Shown here: positions 1 through 8,470 of the stretch, piece by piece | Layout of the letters: each line of letters opens with the position of its first letter | Position numbering within the stretch: position 1 is the first letter of the stretch | From: Mycetocola zhadangensis | GTDB lineage: Bacteria; Actinomycetota; Actinomycetes; Actinomycetales; Microbacteriaceae | Length of the DNA: 64,000 bases | Direction: 5' to 3' | Assembly (NCBI RefSeq): GCF_003668565.1 | Contig: NZ_RCWJ01000001.1 | Location: 868,001-932,000, forward strand | The notes under the pieces: model-generated | The model's input: the letters and a program-made list of their open reading frames with translations, nothing else | Told to the model about the DNA's origin: nothing | Databases searched by the model: none | Position numbers and translations under genes: made by a program

Positions 1-2469
1 CTGTCGGATGCCGCGGCTGCGGCATTCGAAGCATCGATCGCTGTCGCTCGGACCCAAATCACCCAGCCGGGTAACGGGCCAATGGTGTTCAGTGAAGATG
101 AGGTGCGTGCGACCCGGTTCGCGGTCATCGGAATGGGTAAGGCAGGCGCGGGCGAACTCAACTACGTCAGTGACGTCGATGTGATCTTCGTCGCCGCGGG
201 TAACGAGAGCGCGGGGCTTTCGAACCCCCGCGCCATCGACGTTGCCACGCGACTGGCCATGCTCTCCATGCGGGGCCTCGGCCAGGCGGGCATCGAGCCC
301 GAGTTGTGGGAAGTTGATCCGAACCTCCGTCCGGAAGGCAAGCAGGGCGCGCTCGTCCGCACGCTCGATTCGCATCTCGCTTACTACGAACGTTGGGCGA
401 AGAGCTGGGAATTCCAGGCGCTGCTCAAAGCTCGGCCGTTCGCGGGTGACCTGGAGTTGGGTGGAGAGTACGTCGACGCTGTGGCGCCCCTCGTATGGTC
501 GAGCGCTTCCCGGGAGAACTTCGTGGACTCCGTCCAGCGGATGCGCGAGCGCGTGACTGAGAATATCCCCGCTGACGAGGTGCACTATCAACTCAAGCTT
601 GGCCCTGGCGGGTTGAGAGACATTGAGTTCACCGTTCAATTGCTCCAGCTCGTCCACGGGGCCGTCGACGAGCAGGTGCGCCAACGAAGCACGCTCGGCG
701 CGCTCGAGGCATTGAGCGCAAACAGCTACATCGGGAGGGAAGAGGCTAACGCCTTCGCCGCCGATTACCGACTGCTTCGGGTTCTTGAGCACCGGTTACA
801 GCTGGGCAGCCTTCGCCGCACGCACCTCATGCCGCAAGACAAGGATGAACTGCGTGTGCTGGCCAGGGCGTCCACCCTGGCCCCTAACGCCGATGCGCTC
901 GTCACACTGTGGGAAAGCACCAAGCATGAAGTGCGCAGCCTCCACGAGCGCTTGTTCTATCGTCCCCTTCTCGCAGCGGTCGCTGCGCTCCCGGAGGAGG
1001 AGGTTGCGCTCAGCCCCGCACAGGCCGAAGCGCGCCTCGCCGCGATTGGCTTCCGTGACCCGAAGGGCGCGCTTTCCCATATCGCCGCGCTCACCACCGG
1101 TGTGTCTCGGCGGGCGACCATCCAGCGGCACCTCCTGCCGGTCATGCTTCGCTGGCTGGCGGATGGTGCCGACCCTGACTATGGGCTCATTGCGTTTCGC
1201 CGACTGAGCGAATCGCTTGGCGGCACTCACTGGTTCCTGCGGACATTGCGCGACTCATCCGGCGTTGCGGAGCGCCTCACCCGAGTGCTTTCCGGATCCC
1301 GCTTCATCGGTGAGCTGCTCGACCACATCCCCGAAGCCGCCGCCTGGCTCGCCGACGACAGTGACCTGCACAGTCGGTCGCTCAGCGCGATCGAAGATGA
1401 GATGCGGGCTATCCTCGCGCGTCACGACACCGATGCCGCGGCCGCACAGGCCATTCGTCGGGTGCGGCGTCGAGAGATTCTCCGGCTTGCGCTCGGCGGC
1501 GTCCTCGACGTGATCGAACTGCCCGAGCTGAGCAGGGGATTGACCGACATCACGACAGCGACGATCCGTGGTTTGCTTCGGTTGATCCGCCGTACCGAAG
1601 GCCTCGGCGAAAACGACCTCGAGTTCGCTGTGATTGGCATGGGGCGTTACGGTGGAGCAGAGTTGGGCTTCGGGTCCGATGCCGATGTGATGTACGTGTA
1701 CCGGTCAACGGCCCTGGATAAGGAACAGACGCACAAGGCCGCGAACCGGATCGTCTCCGAGCTCAACCGCCTGAGCGAAGACCATCGCCTACCGCTCGAC
1801 CTCGACGTGGACCTTCGGCCCGAAGGGAAGAACGGCCCAGTCACGAGGTCCCTTGATTCCTACCGCGCGTATTACAGCCGGTGGTCGCTAGCCTGGGAGG
1901 CGCAGGCTCTTCTCCGCGCGCAGGGCGTCGCGGGGGACTCAGCCCTCATCGCCGATTTCGAAGAACTCGCTGATGCGATTCGTTACCCGGCGGAGATCTC
2001 TGAAGCAGCGGTACGCGAGGTCAAGCGAATCAAAGCGCGAGTGGAGAACGAACGGCTACCGCAGGGTGCCGACCCGTCACGTCACGTGAAGCTGGGACGC
2101 GGCTCGCTGAGCGATGTCGAGTGGTTCGTCCAGCTGCTTCAGCTTGAGAACGGAGCGGGAATCCCTGGTCTTCGCACACCAAGCACTCTGGGCGCGTTGC
2201 AGGTCGCTGTCGAGAACAACCTCGTTTCGGCCGATAACGCGGAACTCCTGCGAGCAGCCTGGATCTTCGCATCCCGGCTACGCTCGGCGATGACACTCTG
2301 GTTGAACAAAACCACTGACGTGTTGCCGAGCGACAGGATGCAGCTTGACGGTATCGCGCGCGTGCTGGCGTACCCGTCCGGCTCGGCCGCCCGCCTCGAG
2401 GAGGATTACCTCGCAGTGACCAGGCGGTCACGCAGGGTGTTCGAGAAGCAGTTCTACGGAACCCCTTAG
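1..2469 (+). CDS. glnE: Bifunctional glutamine synthetase adenylyltransferase/deadenylase, 5'-truncated by window edge
   Basis: The frame is open from base 1, so the true start lies upstream; 822 codons are visible and roughly 150-200 N-terminal residues are missing compared with the usual actinobacterial length near 1000. The enzyme attaches AMP to, and removes it from, a tyrosine of glutamine synthetase according to nitrogen status. Two nucleotidyltransferase halves are visible: an N-terminal one with GELNYVSDVDVIFV (acidic pair near bases 172-180) and a C-terminal one with GGAELGFGSDADVMYVY (near 1650-1700). Each is followed by a KLGPGGLRDIEF or KLGRGSLSDVEW type segment. The target enzyme glnA lies next door in convergent orientation, and the two genes share a hairpin terminator. 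Identification is secure. Confidence 0.96.
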   Translation: MSDAAAAAFEASIAVARTQITQPGNGPMVFSEDEVRATRFAVIGMGKAGAGELNYVSDVDVIFVAAGNESAGLSNPRAIDVATRLAMLSMRGLGQAGIEPELWEVDPNLRPEGKQGALVRTLDSHLAYYERWAKSWEFQALLKARPFAGDLELGGEYVDAVAPLVWSSASRENFVDSVQRMRERVTENIPADEVHYQLKLGPGGLRDIEFTVQLLQLVHGAVDEQVRQRSTLGALEALSANSYIGREEANAFAADYRLLRVLEHRLQLGSLRRTHLMPQDKDELRVLARASTLAPNADALVTLWESTKHEVRSLHERLFYRPLLAAVAALPEEEVALSPAQAEARLAAIGFRDPKGALSHIAALTTGVSRRATIQRHLLPVMLRWLADGADPDYGLIAFRRLSESLGGTHWFLRTLRDSSGVAERLTRVLSGSRFIGELLDHIPEAAAWLADDSDLHSRSLSAIEDEMRAILARHDTDAAAAQAIRRVRRREILRLALGGVLDVIELPELSRGLTDITTATIRGLLRLIRRTEGLGENDLEFAVIGMGRYGGAELGFGSDADVMYVYRSTALDKEQTHKAANRIVSELNRLSEDHRLPLDLDVDLRPEGKNGPVTRSLDSYRAYYSRWSLAWEAQALLRAQGVAGDSALIADFEELADAIRYPAEISEAAVREVKRIKARVENERLPQGADPSRHVKLGRGSLSDVEWFVQLLQLENGAGIPGLRTPSTLGALQVAVENNLVSADNAELLRAAWIFASRLRSAMTLWLNKTTDVLPSDRMQLDGIARVLAYPSGSAARLEEDYLAVTRRSRRVFEKQFYGTP

Positions 2470-2513
2470 CCCTTATGCCCCGGCATGGATCGCTGGTCGT
2501 TCCAGTAACGACA

Positions 2514-2543
2514 ACGGGCCGCACCCCGAAGGGTGCGGCCCGT
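2514..2543. terminator. Bidirectional intrinsic terminator between glnE and glnA
   Basis: A perfect 13-bp GC-rich stem (2514-2526 with 2531-2543) closes a CGAA tetraloop. It is flanked by TTT on the plus side and lies between two convergent genes, so it can serve both. The T tract is short. Confidence 0.8.
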
Positions 2544-2556
2544 TTCATCTACCGGC

Positions 2557-3981
2557 TTAGACGCCGTAGTAGAGCTCAAACTCGAACGGGTGCGGTCGCT
2601 GTGCGAGCGGCTTGATCTCGTGCTCGCGCTTGAAATCGATCCAGGTCTCAATCAGTTCGCGCGTGAACACGTTGCCCTGAAGCAGGAACTCGTGGTCAGC
2701 CTCGAGAGCCTGGAGGGCTCCTTCGAGCGTCGACGGGACCTGGGGGATGCTCTTCGCTTCTTCCGGAGGAAGCTCGTAAAGGTCCTTATCAACGGGCTCG
2801 TGCGGTTCGATACGGTTCTTAATTCCGTCGAGGCCTGCCATCAGCTGAGCAGCAAACGCAAGGTAGGGGTTACCCGACGCATCCGGCGCGCGGAACTCGA
2901 TGCGCTTCGCCTTGGGGTTCGTGCCTGTGATCGGGATTCGGATGGATGCTGAACGGTTACCAGCCGAGTAAACGAGGTTCACAGGTGCTTCGAAGCCGGG
3001 AACGAGGCGGTGGTAGCTGTTCACCGTCGGGTTCGTGAACGCGAGAACAGCCGGAGCGTGCTTGAGCAGGCCACCGATGTACCAGCGGGCGATGTCCGAC
3101 AGTCCGCCGTAGCCGGCTTCGTCGTAGAACAACGGGGTTCCACCGTTCCACAGTGACTGGTGGACGTGCATGCCCGAGCCGTTGTCACCGAACAGGGGCT
3201 TAGGCATGAACGTGGCAGTTTTGCCCCACTGCTGGGCCGTGTTCTTGACGATGTACTTGAACTTGAGAATGTCGTCTGCCGAGTGCACCATGGTGTCGAA
3301 GCGGTAGTTGATCTCACCCTGGCCGGCGGTGCCGACTTCGTGGTGGCTACGTTCGAGGATGAGCCCGGAGTCGGCGAGCTTGATGCAGATGTCGTCGCGA
3401 AGGTCAGCGTGCTGGTCAACCGGGCTAACCGGGAAGTAGCCGCCCTTGTACGGGGTCTTGTTCGCGAGGTTTCCGCCTGGCTCTTCGCGCCCCGAGTTCC
3501 AGGCTCCTTCGCTCGAGTCGACCGAGTAGAAGCTGGAGTGCTGGTTGATCTCGTACCGGACATCGTCAAAGATGTAGAACTCTGCCTCTGGGGCAAAGAA
3601 CGCCGTGTCGGCGATACCGGTGGATGCGAGGTACTTTTCCGCCTTCTTGGCGACCTGGCGCGGGTCCTTCGAGTAGATCTCACCGTTACGCGGGTTGTAG
3701 ATATCGAAAACGATGATGAGTGTGCGCTCGATACGGAACGGGTCGATGTACGCGGTCGTCACATCAGGAATCAGCTGCATGTCCGATTCGTGGATGTTCG
3801 CGAATCCCCGGATCGACGATCCGTCGAACAGCTGCCCGACCGTGAAGAATTCCTCGTCGACTGTCGATGCCGGGATGTTGAAGTGCTGCTGTACACCGGG
3901 GAGATCGGTGAAGCGGATGTCGACGAACTTGACGTCGGTGTCCTTGATGAACTTAAGCACCTCGGATGAATCGCTGAACAT
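2557..3981 (-). CDS. glnA: Glutamine synthetase type I
   Basis: Cytoplasmic enzyme making glutamine from glutamate, ammonia and ATP. The start at 3981 gives [14 protein letters not shown], the usual N-terminus, and GGAG lies a few bases upstream; an in-frame extension to 4050 is not supported by homology. The product is 474 aa, typical for GSI. Visible motifs are [15 protein letters not shown], the metal-binding PEAEFYIFD region, [10 protein letters not shown] and NRSASIRIP. The C-terminal segment DLYELPPEE contains the tyrosine (about residue 402) that is adenylylated in GSI-beta enzymes, consistent with the adjacent glnE. A GlnR-type operator sits about 100 bases upstream (4078-4093). Confidence 0.97.
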   Translation of the reverse strand: MFSDSSEVLKFIKDTDVKFVDIRFTDLPGVQQHFNIPASTVDEEFFTVGQLFDGSSIRGFANIHESDMQLIPDVTTAYIDPFRIERTLIIVFDIYNPRNGEIYSKDPRQVAKKAEKYLASTGIADTAFFAPEAEFYIFDDVRYEINQHSSFYSVDSSEGAWNSGREEPGGNLANKTPYKGGYFPVSPVDQHADLRDDICIKLADSGLILERSHHEVGTAGQGEINYRFDTMVHSADDILKFKYIVKNTAQQWGKTATFMPKPLFGDNGSGMHVHQSLWNGGTPLFYDEAGYGGLSDIARWYIGGLLKHAPAVLAFTNPTVNSYHRLVPGFEAPVNLVYSAGNRSASIRIPITGTNPKAKRIEFRAPDASGNPYLAFAAQLMAGLDGIKNRIEPHEPVDKDLYELPPEEAKSIPQVPSTLEGALQALEADHEFLLQGNVFTRELIETWIDFKREHEIKPLAQRPHPFEFELYYGV

Positions 3982-4077
3982 ATGGAGAACTCCAATAGAA
4001 GGTTGATACCGAGAAGGCTGCAAGATGCAACCTCTTTGAAGGGTATGCACCCGGGATTACCCGACCGTGACACCCAT

Positions 4078-4093
4078 GTTTCTGGCATGTTAC
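4078..4093 (-). promoter_or_regulatory. Putative GlnR operator upstream of glnA
   Basis: On the minus strand this reads GTAAC-ATGCCA-GAAAC, an exact match to the actinobacterial GlnR consensus gTnAC-N6-GaAAC. Flanking GTGAC and GTCAC half-site-like sequences lie within 20 bases on each side. It sits about 97 bases upstream of the glnA start. The glnR gene itself is not in the window. Confidence 0.7.
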
Positions 4094-4120
4094 ACGTGTC
4101 ACCGCCCGTAAGATTTAACA

Positions 4121-4549
4121 ATGCCTGCGAATACCCGACCTTCAGCATCATCCGGCGACGTCGCTCCGAGCCTATTTCCTGGCGAACGACTGGGGCTACC
4201 GGAGTCGGGTCAGCACAGCGTCGCGCGCGCAGGTCGGCGCATCGGAGCACTGGTACTGGACTGGATAGTCGCCATGCTGGTGTCTGGGATGTTCTTTGGC
4301 GGTGAGGCGTGGGCGAACACCGCCATCTTCGCTCTGATGCAGATAGTCTTCTTGCCGACACTCGGTGGAAGCATCGGCCACCGTATCTTCGGCCTCCGAC
4401 TCATCCGTATCACCGGCGGTTGGGCCGGGGTCTGGCGTCCTCTTGTTCGGACAGCCCTGCTCATCATTGTTCTTCCGGCGCTGGTTTGGGATTCAGATCA
4501 GCGCGGTTTCCACGACAAAGTTGCCGGAACGGTTCTCATCCGCGCCTGA
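4121..4549 (+). CDS. RDD family membrane protein
   Basis: A small integral membrane protein of 142 aa with an RDD domain. The conserved Arg and Asp lie in RRIGALVLDW in the first helix, and GGSIGHRIFGLRLI is the typical second-helix signature; a third hydrophobic segment follows near residues 105-120. The biochemical role of this family is unsettled, with ion or proton exchange proposed for some members. The gene is divergent from glnA, an arrangement common in actinobacteria (glnA-RDD-DUF4191). No Shine-Dalgarno sequence is visible; TAAGAT at 4109-4114 lies 6 nt before the ATG, so the mRNA may be leaderless. Confidence 0.88.
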   Translation: MPANTRPSASSGDVAPSLFPGERLGLPESGQHSVARAGRRIGALVLDWIVAMLVSGMFFGGEAWANTAIFALMQIVFLPTLGGSIGHRIFGLRLIRITGGWAGVWRPLVRTALLIIVLPALVWDSDQRGFHDKVAGTVLIRA

Positions 4550-4570
4550 GCGTGGGCCCGCTTTCGCGGT

Positions 4571-5281
4571 TTACCGCGCGCGCTGAGGCTTGACCTTGAA
4601 GGGGTCAACGCCCTTTGGAATCGGCAGCCCGCTCGTGCTCAGGGAAGACAAACGGTTCATGATGGCCAGAACTTCGGGCTTGGTGAGCGTCGATTTGACC
4701 TTGCGCACCGATTTCGTCAGCTTGTACAGCGGGATCGAGTCTTCGTCCGGACCGACGAAAAGAACCGTGACAGGAACATTCGGCAGAACGCGCTTCACCT
4801 TGCGTTTTTCGTCTTCAACGAGACGCGATGAACGGGAACGTGGTCCTTCTCCGACGAGAACGACTCCGCCGCGGCCAACCGCTCGGTAGACAGCATCCTG
4901 AGTCTTCGCGTTCGCGTTGACAGGCATCTCGCTTCCCTGCCAGCCGCGGGGGAGTGAACTGCGGAACACAGCGCCGACGGCGCCAGGCTGGCCGGCGATC
5001 TGGCTGTATGCGGCCTTTTCGGCCTTCCTGCCGAGAATAATCATGGCAACGAGGATGCCAGTGAGCACGCCGGCAATGATCCAGAGCACCATGCCGAAAA
5101 CGCTGCCACCCGAGATGAGGATGGCGAGAACGACGGAGACGGCGATGCTTCCGAGGAACCCGAGAAGAATCCACCAGACTGCGGTCTTGTCGTAGCGGCG
5201 GGTCATCTGGAACACCTGCCATATTTGCTTCAAACGGCCTGGTTCCTTCGCAGCCTTAGCTGGCTTCTCTTTGCGTGCCAT
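4571..5281 (-). CDS. DUF4191 family membrane protein
   Basis: A 236-aa protein of unknown function conserved across actinobacteria. It starts MARKEKPAKAAKEP (Met at 5281), with a Lys-rich N-terminus, then two closely spaced hydrophobic segments (about residues 35-85), then a soluble domain containing GRGGVVLVGEGP and VPVTVLFVG. The C-terminus is basic. The long in-frame extension to 5404 is not supported. TATCCT (plus-strand 5289-5294) lies 7 nt before the ATG, suggesting a leaderless transcript. The RDD gene converges on its 3' end. In mycobacteria this gene neighbours lipA and lipB; those are absent here. I do not assign a biochemical function. Confidence 0.88.
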   Translation of the reverse strand: MARKEKPAKAAKEPGRLKQIWQVFQMTRRYDKTAVWWILLGFLGSIAVSVVLAILISGGSVFGMVLWIIAGVLTGILVAMIILGRKAEKAAYSQIAGQPGAVGAVFRSSLPRGWQGSEMPVNANAKTQDAVYRAVGRGGVVLVGEGPRSRSSRLVEDEKRKVKRVLPNVPVTVLFVGPDEDSIPLYKLTKSVRKVKSTLTKPEVLAIMNRLSSLSTSGLPIPKGVDPFKVKPQRAR

Positions 5282-5443
5282 ACCGTCAAGGATACCGGCA
5301 TTCTGGTTCGCCGGATGTGCCGTAGGGAGCTCACAGAGCAAACTCGCAAGCCGATTCCTGAACAGCGCCTTCACGTGCGTTGCCAGTCCACGAAGCTCTA
5401 ACATTCAGTCGGCAGTCGGAGACTTCATTGCGAAGATCGAGAC

Positions 5444-6943
5444 ATGACGCGCAACAACCGATCCATTGGGAGTAACGCGAATGAGCCGAGCACCCGTGAG
5501 GGCGTGACGGCGTCCCCGGTAAGCGAGGTGTGCGGTTACCGGCTCATTCGAGTGCTCCAGCGCGAAGCTGACCGTACGACGTGGCTCGCCACCACAGCGC
5601 CTGGTGCGAGCGGCCGGGCAAACGCTCCTGAGGAACGACCCGTCGCCCTCACACGGTTCGAACACGCTCCGCACGAGGCCCAGATTCCTGGCGCTGCGCT
5701 CTCGCTGACCTCGCCGCATTTGCAGTGTGCCCTCGACGTGGCCACCGACGACGCCGGTCACCTGGTGGTGATCGCCGAGCGGACCGAAGCGACGCTTGCC
5801 GACCTTCTGGGGATACGCCAACGGATGCCGCTCGGCGAGATCATCACCGTCGTCGCGCCGGTGGCGTCGGCGCTTCACACGCTCCACGAGGCTGGCTTCG
5901 CCCACGGCGGGCTCTCTCCGGCGGTTGTTGGCTTCACCTCAGAAGGCAGGCCACTCCTTGTGCTGATTGACGCGCCAGCTGTTGCGACGGAGCGGGACGC
6001 GACGGTCGCCGAACTGAGGAGACAGGACATCGCTGCACTGAGGAGAATGTTGGCTCATTTGTTCGAGCGATGCGACGAGGGAGGGAACGAACCTGTGGCG
6101 TCGTTGCTACGTTGGTTCGATCGAGTCGCGACGCTCAAAGCGGATGATGCGTTCTTCGCGCAGCTGGACCTCAGGCTGTTTGCGCTTGCGAACCCGCTTC
6201 CCATCTCGTTCGCGCCGGACCCGCCGGAATTGAGGGTTCCAGGGAGTGACCCCAAATCGTTGATCGGTTCGGTGAACCGGGAAGACCCGGCCGCTGGCCG
6301 TCAGCGCCACGCCCCCGGCTGGCTGGCGGGTCTCTTCGACAGCACCGGGCTCGGGGCCCTCGCCGAGATCACCGACACCTCCTCGCTTTCGCGAAAGCTC
6401 GCTGCCCACGCGACAGGTTTGGGCGGATGGTTCTCGCGTGTCCTTCGGGGACGCGCCACAATGCTCGTCGTTGCGACCGGAGTGGCGGTCGCCGTCGTTT
6501 GGGGCGGGCTCGTCGTCCTGCCCGATACCGAAGATGCGGTGGGCGCGAACGACGGTTCAACAGAGCGGCGATCGCTGCCCGAGCTGACAATGACCGAGAA
6601 AGAAAAGGCGGCGGTGGAAGCGGACGAACCGCTGGCCGCGCTGACCGCTCTTCTCGCCCTGCGCTCCCGGTGCCTTGCCACGGGAAGCCTGAACTGCATC
6701 TCGCTGTTCGCTGAGCCGGGATCAGCGGCAGAGGCCACCGATGAGCACGCACTCAGCACGAAGGGTGAGCCGCTCATCGCTGGTCCGATCGCCGCGGAAG
6801 AGACGGCGCTGCTCCAGCACACCGGGCACGCTGCGCTCTTCCGAGTGCATCCGGCCGGGGACAAAGAAAGCCAGCCGGTGCTCGTCCTCGTGATGAAGAC
6901 GAACGCCGGCTGGCGGGTGCGGGACCTTGCGGTGCCCGGGTGA
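5444..6943 (+). CDS. Kinase-like (probable pseudokinase) single-pass membrane protein
   Basis: A 499-aa protein whose N-terminal half looks like a degenerate Hanks-type kinase fold: an N-lobe-like YRLIRVLQREADRTTWLA, a hinge-like VVIAERTEATLADLL, and HGGLSPAVVGF at His154 where active kinases have HRDxKxxN. The catalytic Asp is replaced, no DFG motif is seen, and no clear VAIK lysine is visible. A transmembrane helix follows at about residues 340-358, then an extracellular tail of about 135 residues (TEKEKAAVEADEPLAALTALLALRSRC) with two cysteines that may pair. Arrangement resembles membrane-anchored Ser/Thr kinase homologues but catalysis looks lost. It occupies the slot between DUF4191 and sucB where lipA/lipB occur in mycobacteria. 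Function is unknown; a regulatory or scaffold role is inference. Confidence 0.6.
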   Translation: MTRNNRSIGSNANEPSTREGVTASPVSEVCGYRLIRVLQREADRTTWLATTAPGASGRANAPEERPVALTRFEHAPHEAQIPGAALSLTSPHLQCALDVATDDAGHLVVIAERTEATLADLLGIRQRMPLGEIITVVAPVASALHTLHEAGFAHGGLSPAVVGFTSEGRPLLVLIDAPAVATERDATVAELRRQDIAALRRMLAHLFERCDEGGNEPVASLLRWFDRVATLKADDAFFAQLDLRLFALANPLPISFAPDPPELRVPGSDPKSLIGSVNREDPAAGRQRHAPGWLAGLFDSTGLGALAEITDTSSLSRKLAAHATGLGGWFSRVLRGRATMLVVATGVAVAVVWGGLVVLPDTEDAVGANDGSTERRSLPELTMTEKEKAAVEADEPLAALTALLALRSRCLATGSLNCISLFAEPGSAAEATDEHALSTKGEPLIAGPIAAEETALLQHTGHAALFRVHPAGDKESQPVLVLVMKTNAGWRVRDLAVPG

Positions 6944-6952
6944 CTTTCTGGA

Positions 6953-8398
6953 CTAGATGCCGAGGTCAGCCTCGAACGCGCCCGCCTCAAGACGGTTCTT
7001 GACCGCAACGAGGTAACCAGCGGCATCCGCACCATCAACAATGCGGTGATCGTATGACAGGGCGAGGTAAACCATGGAACGAATCGCGATGGCCTCCTGG
7101 CCGGCTGCCTTCACAACAACCGGACGCTTCACGACGATGCCGGTTCCGAGGATGGCCGACTGCGGCAGGAACACGACGGGGGTGTCGAAGAGCGCTCCAC
7201 GTGAACCGGTGTTGGTCACCGTGAAGGTGCCACCGGACAGTTCGTCCGGCTTCAGCTTGTTCGCGCGGGTGCGGTCAGCGAGATCTGCGATCTGTGCTGC
7301 CGTGTCGGCGATGTTGAGGTCGGTTGCGTTGCGCACCACAGGGGTGAGCAGGCCGCGCTCGGTCTCAACGGCGATCGAGACGTTCTCGTGGTCGGGGTAG
7401 ACGATCGAGTCACCATCGATGGTGGCGTTGATCACGGGGTATGCGGTCAGCGCTTCGGCAGCTGCCTTGACGAAGAACGGCAGGAACGACAGCTTGTTGC
7501 CGGTCTTGGCAAGGAAGTCGGCCTTTACCTTGTCGCGAAGCGTCGCGATGTTGGTGACGTCAACCTCGATCACCGTGGTCAGCTGGGCAGACGTCTGCAT
7601 CGACTGGACGGCGCGCTCAGCGACGACCTTACGAAGACGAGACATCGGCTTCGTGGTTCCGCGCAGCGGTGAAATCTCGAGCGGGGCTGCCTTGGCGGGA
7701 GCCGAAGAAGCGGATGCTGCCTGACCGGCCTGCAGGACGTCTTCCTTGCGGATGCGCCCACCGACACCGGTACCGGTGACCGTGGAGAGGTCAACACCCT
7801 GCTGGTTGGCGAGGCGACGCACGAGCGGCGTGACGTATCCGCCGCCGAGCGACTCTCCACCTGCCGGTGCTGCCGGTGCTGCTGGTGCTGCTGCCGGTGC
7901 TGCTGGCTGTGCGGCCGGTGCTGGGGCAGCAGGAGCCGCCGGTGCCGGCGCGGGCGCCTGAGCGGCCGGAGCGGGCTCCGGGGCTGCGGGTGCCGGAGGT
8001 GCCGGTGCATCAGCCGGGGCTTCTGCGGGTGCAGCTTCGGCTTCCTCAGGAACCTCGGTCGACGGCTGAACCGACGGCGACTCCGCTTCCTGTGCTTCTG
8101 CCGCTGGTTCTTCCGACTCGGTCTCAGCGGCAGGTGCGGCGTCGTCGGCCGGTGCGGAAGAACCGTCACCGATCTTGACGAGAGCCGTACCGACCTCTAC
8201 CGTTTCGTCTTCCTGCACGAGGATCTCTTCGATCACTCCGGCGATGGGCGACGGGATTTCGGTGTCGACCTTGTCGGTCGATACCTCGAGTAGAGGTTCG
8301 TCGACCTCTACTCGGTCTCCGACGTTCTTCAGCCAGCGGGTGACCGTACCCTCGGTGACACTCTCACCGAGTGCCGGAAGGCTTACGGATTCTGACAT
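6953..8398 (-). CDS. sucB: 2-oxoglutarate dehydrogenase E2 (dihydrolipoyllysine succinyltransferase)
   Basis: Acyltransferase core of a 2-oxoacid dehydrogenase complex. One N-terminal lipoyl domain is present with the lipoylated lysine in STDKVDTEIPS (Lys43). A long Ala/Pro/Glu-rich flexible linker (about residues 85-190) follows, then a peripheral subunit-binding domain (TPLVRRLANQQGV) and the catalytic domain ending with DHRIVDGADAAGYL (His451, Asp455). The 481-aa length fits. In actinobacteria this E2 can serve both pyruvate and oxoglutarate complexes, so substrate specificity is not certain from sequence alone. lpdA lies just upstream on the same strand and is probably cotranscribed. Confidence 0.92.
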   Translation of the reverse strand: MSESVSLPALGESVTEGTVTRWLKNVGDRVEVDEPLLEVSTDKVDTEIPSPIAGVIEEILVQEDETVEVGTALVKIGDGSSAPADDAAPAAETESEEPAAEAQEAESPSVQPSTEVPEEAEAAPAEAPADAPAPPAPAAPEPAPAAQAPAPAPAAPAAPAPAAQPAAPAAAPAAPAAPAGGESLGGGYVTPLVRRLANQQGVDLSTVTGTGVGGRIRKEDVLQAGQAASASSAPAKAAPLEISPLRGTTKPMSRLRKVVAERAVQSMQTSAQLTTVIEVDVTNIATLRDKVKADFLAKTGNKLSFLPFFVKAAAEALTAYPVINATIDGDSIVYPDHENVSIAVETERGLLTPVVRNATDLNIADTAAQIADLADRTRANKLKPDELSGGTFTVTNTGSRGALFDTPVVFLPQSAILGTGIVVKRPVVVKAAGQEAIAIRSMVYLALSYDHRIVDGADAAGYLVAVKNRLEAGAFEADLGI

Positions 8399-8470
8399 GA
8401 CCTTGTCTCCTTTGAAACCAATTCTTGCTGTATTGAGCTTAGTGACGAACGCGCCCGCGGCGGGCGAGAA

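Noticed and set aside
7860-8150. Repetitive GC-rich tract possibly a DNA repeat array
   Set aside because: It is the Ala/Pro/Glu-rich interdomain linker of the sucB product, typical for E2 proteins.
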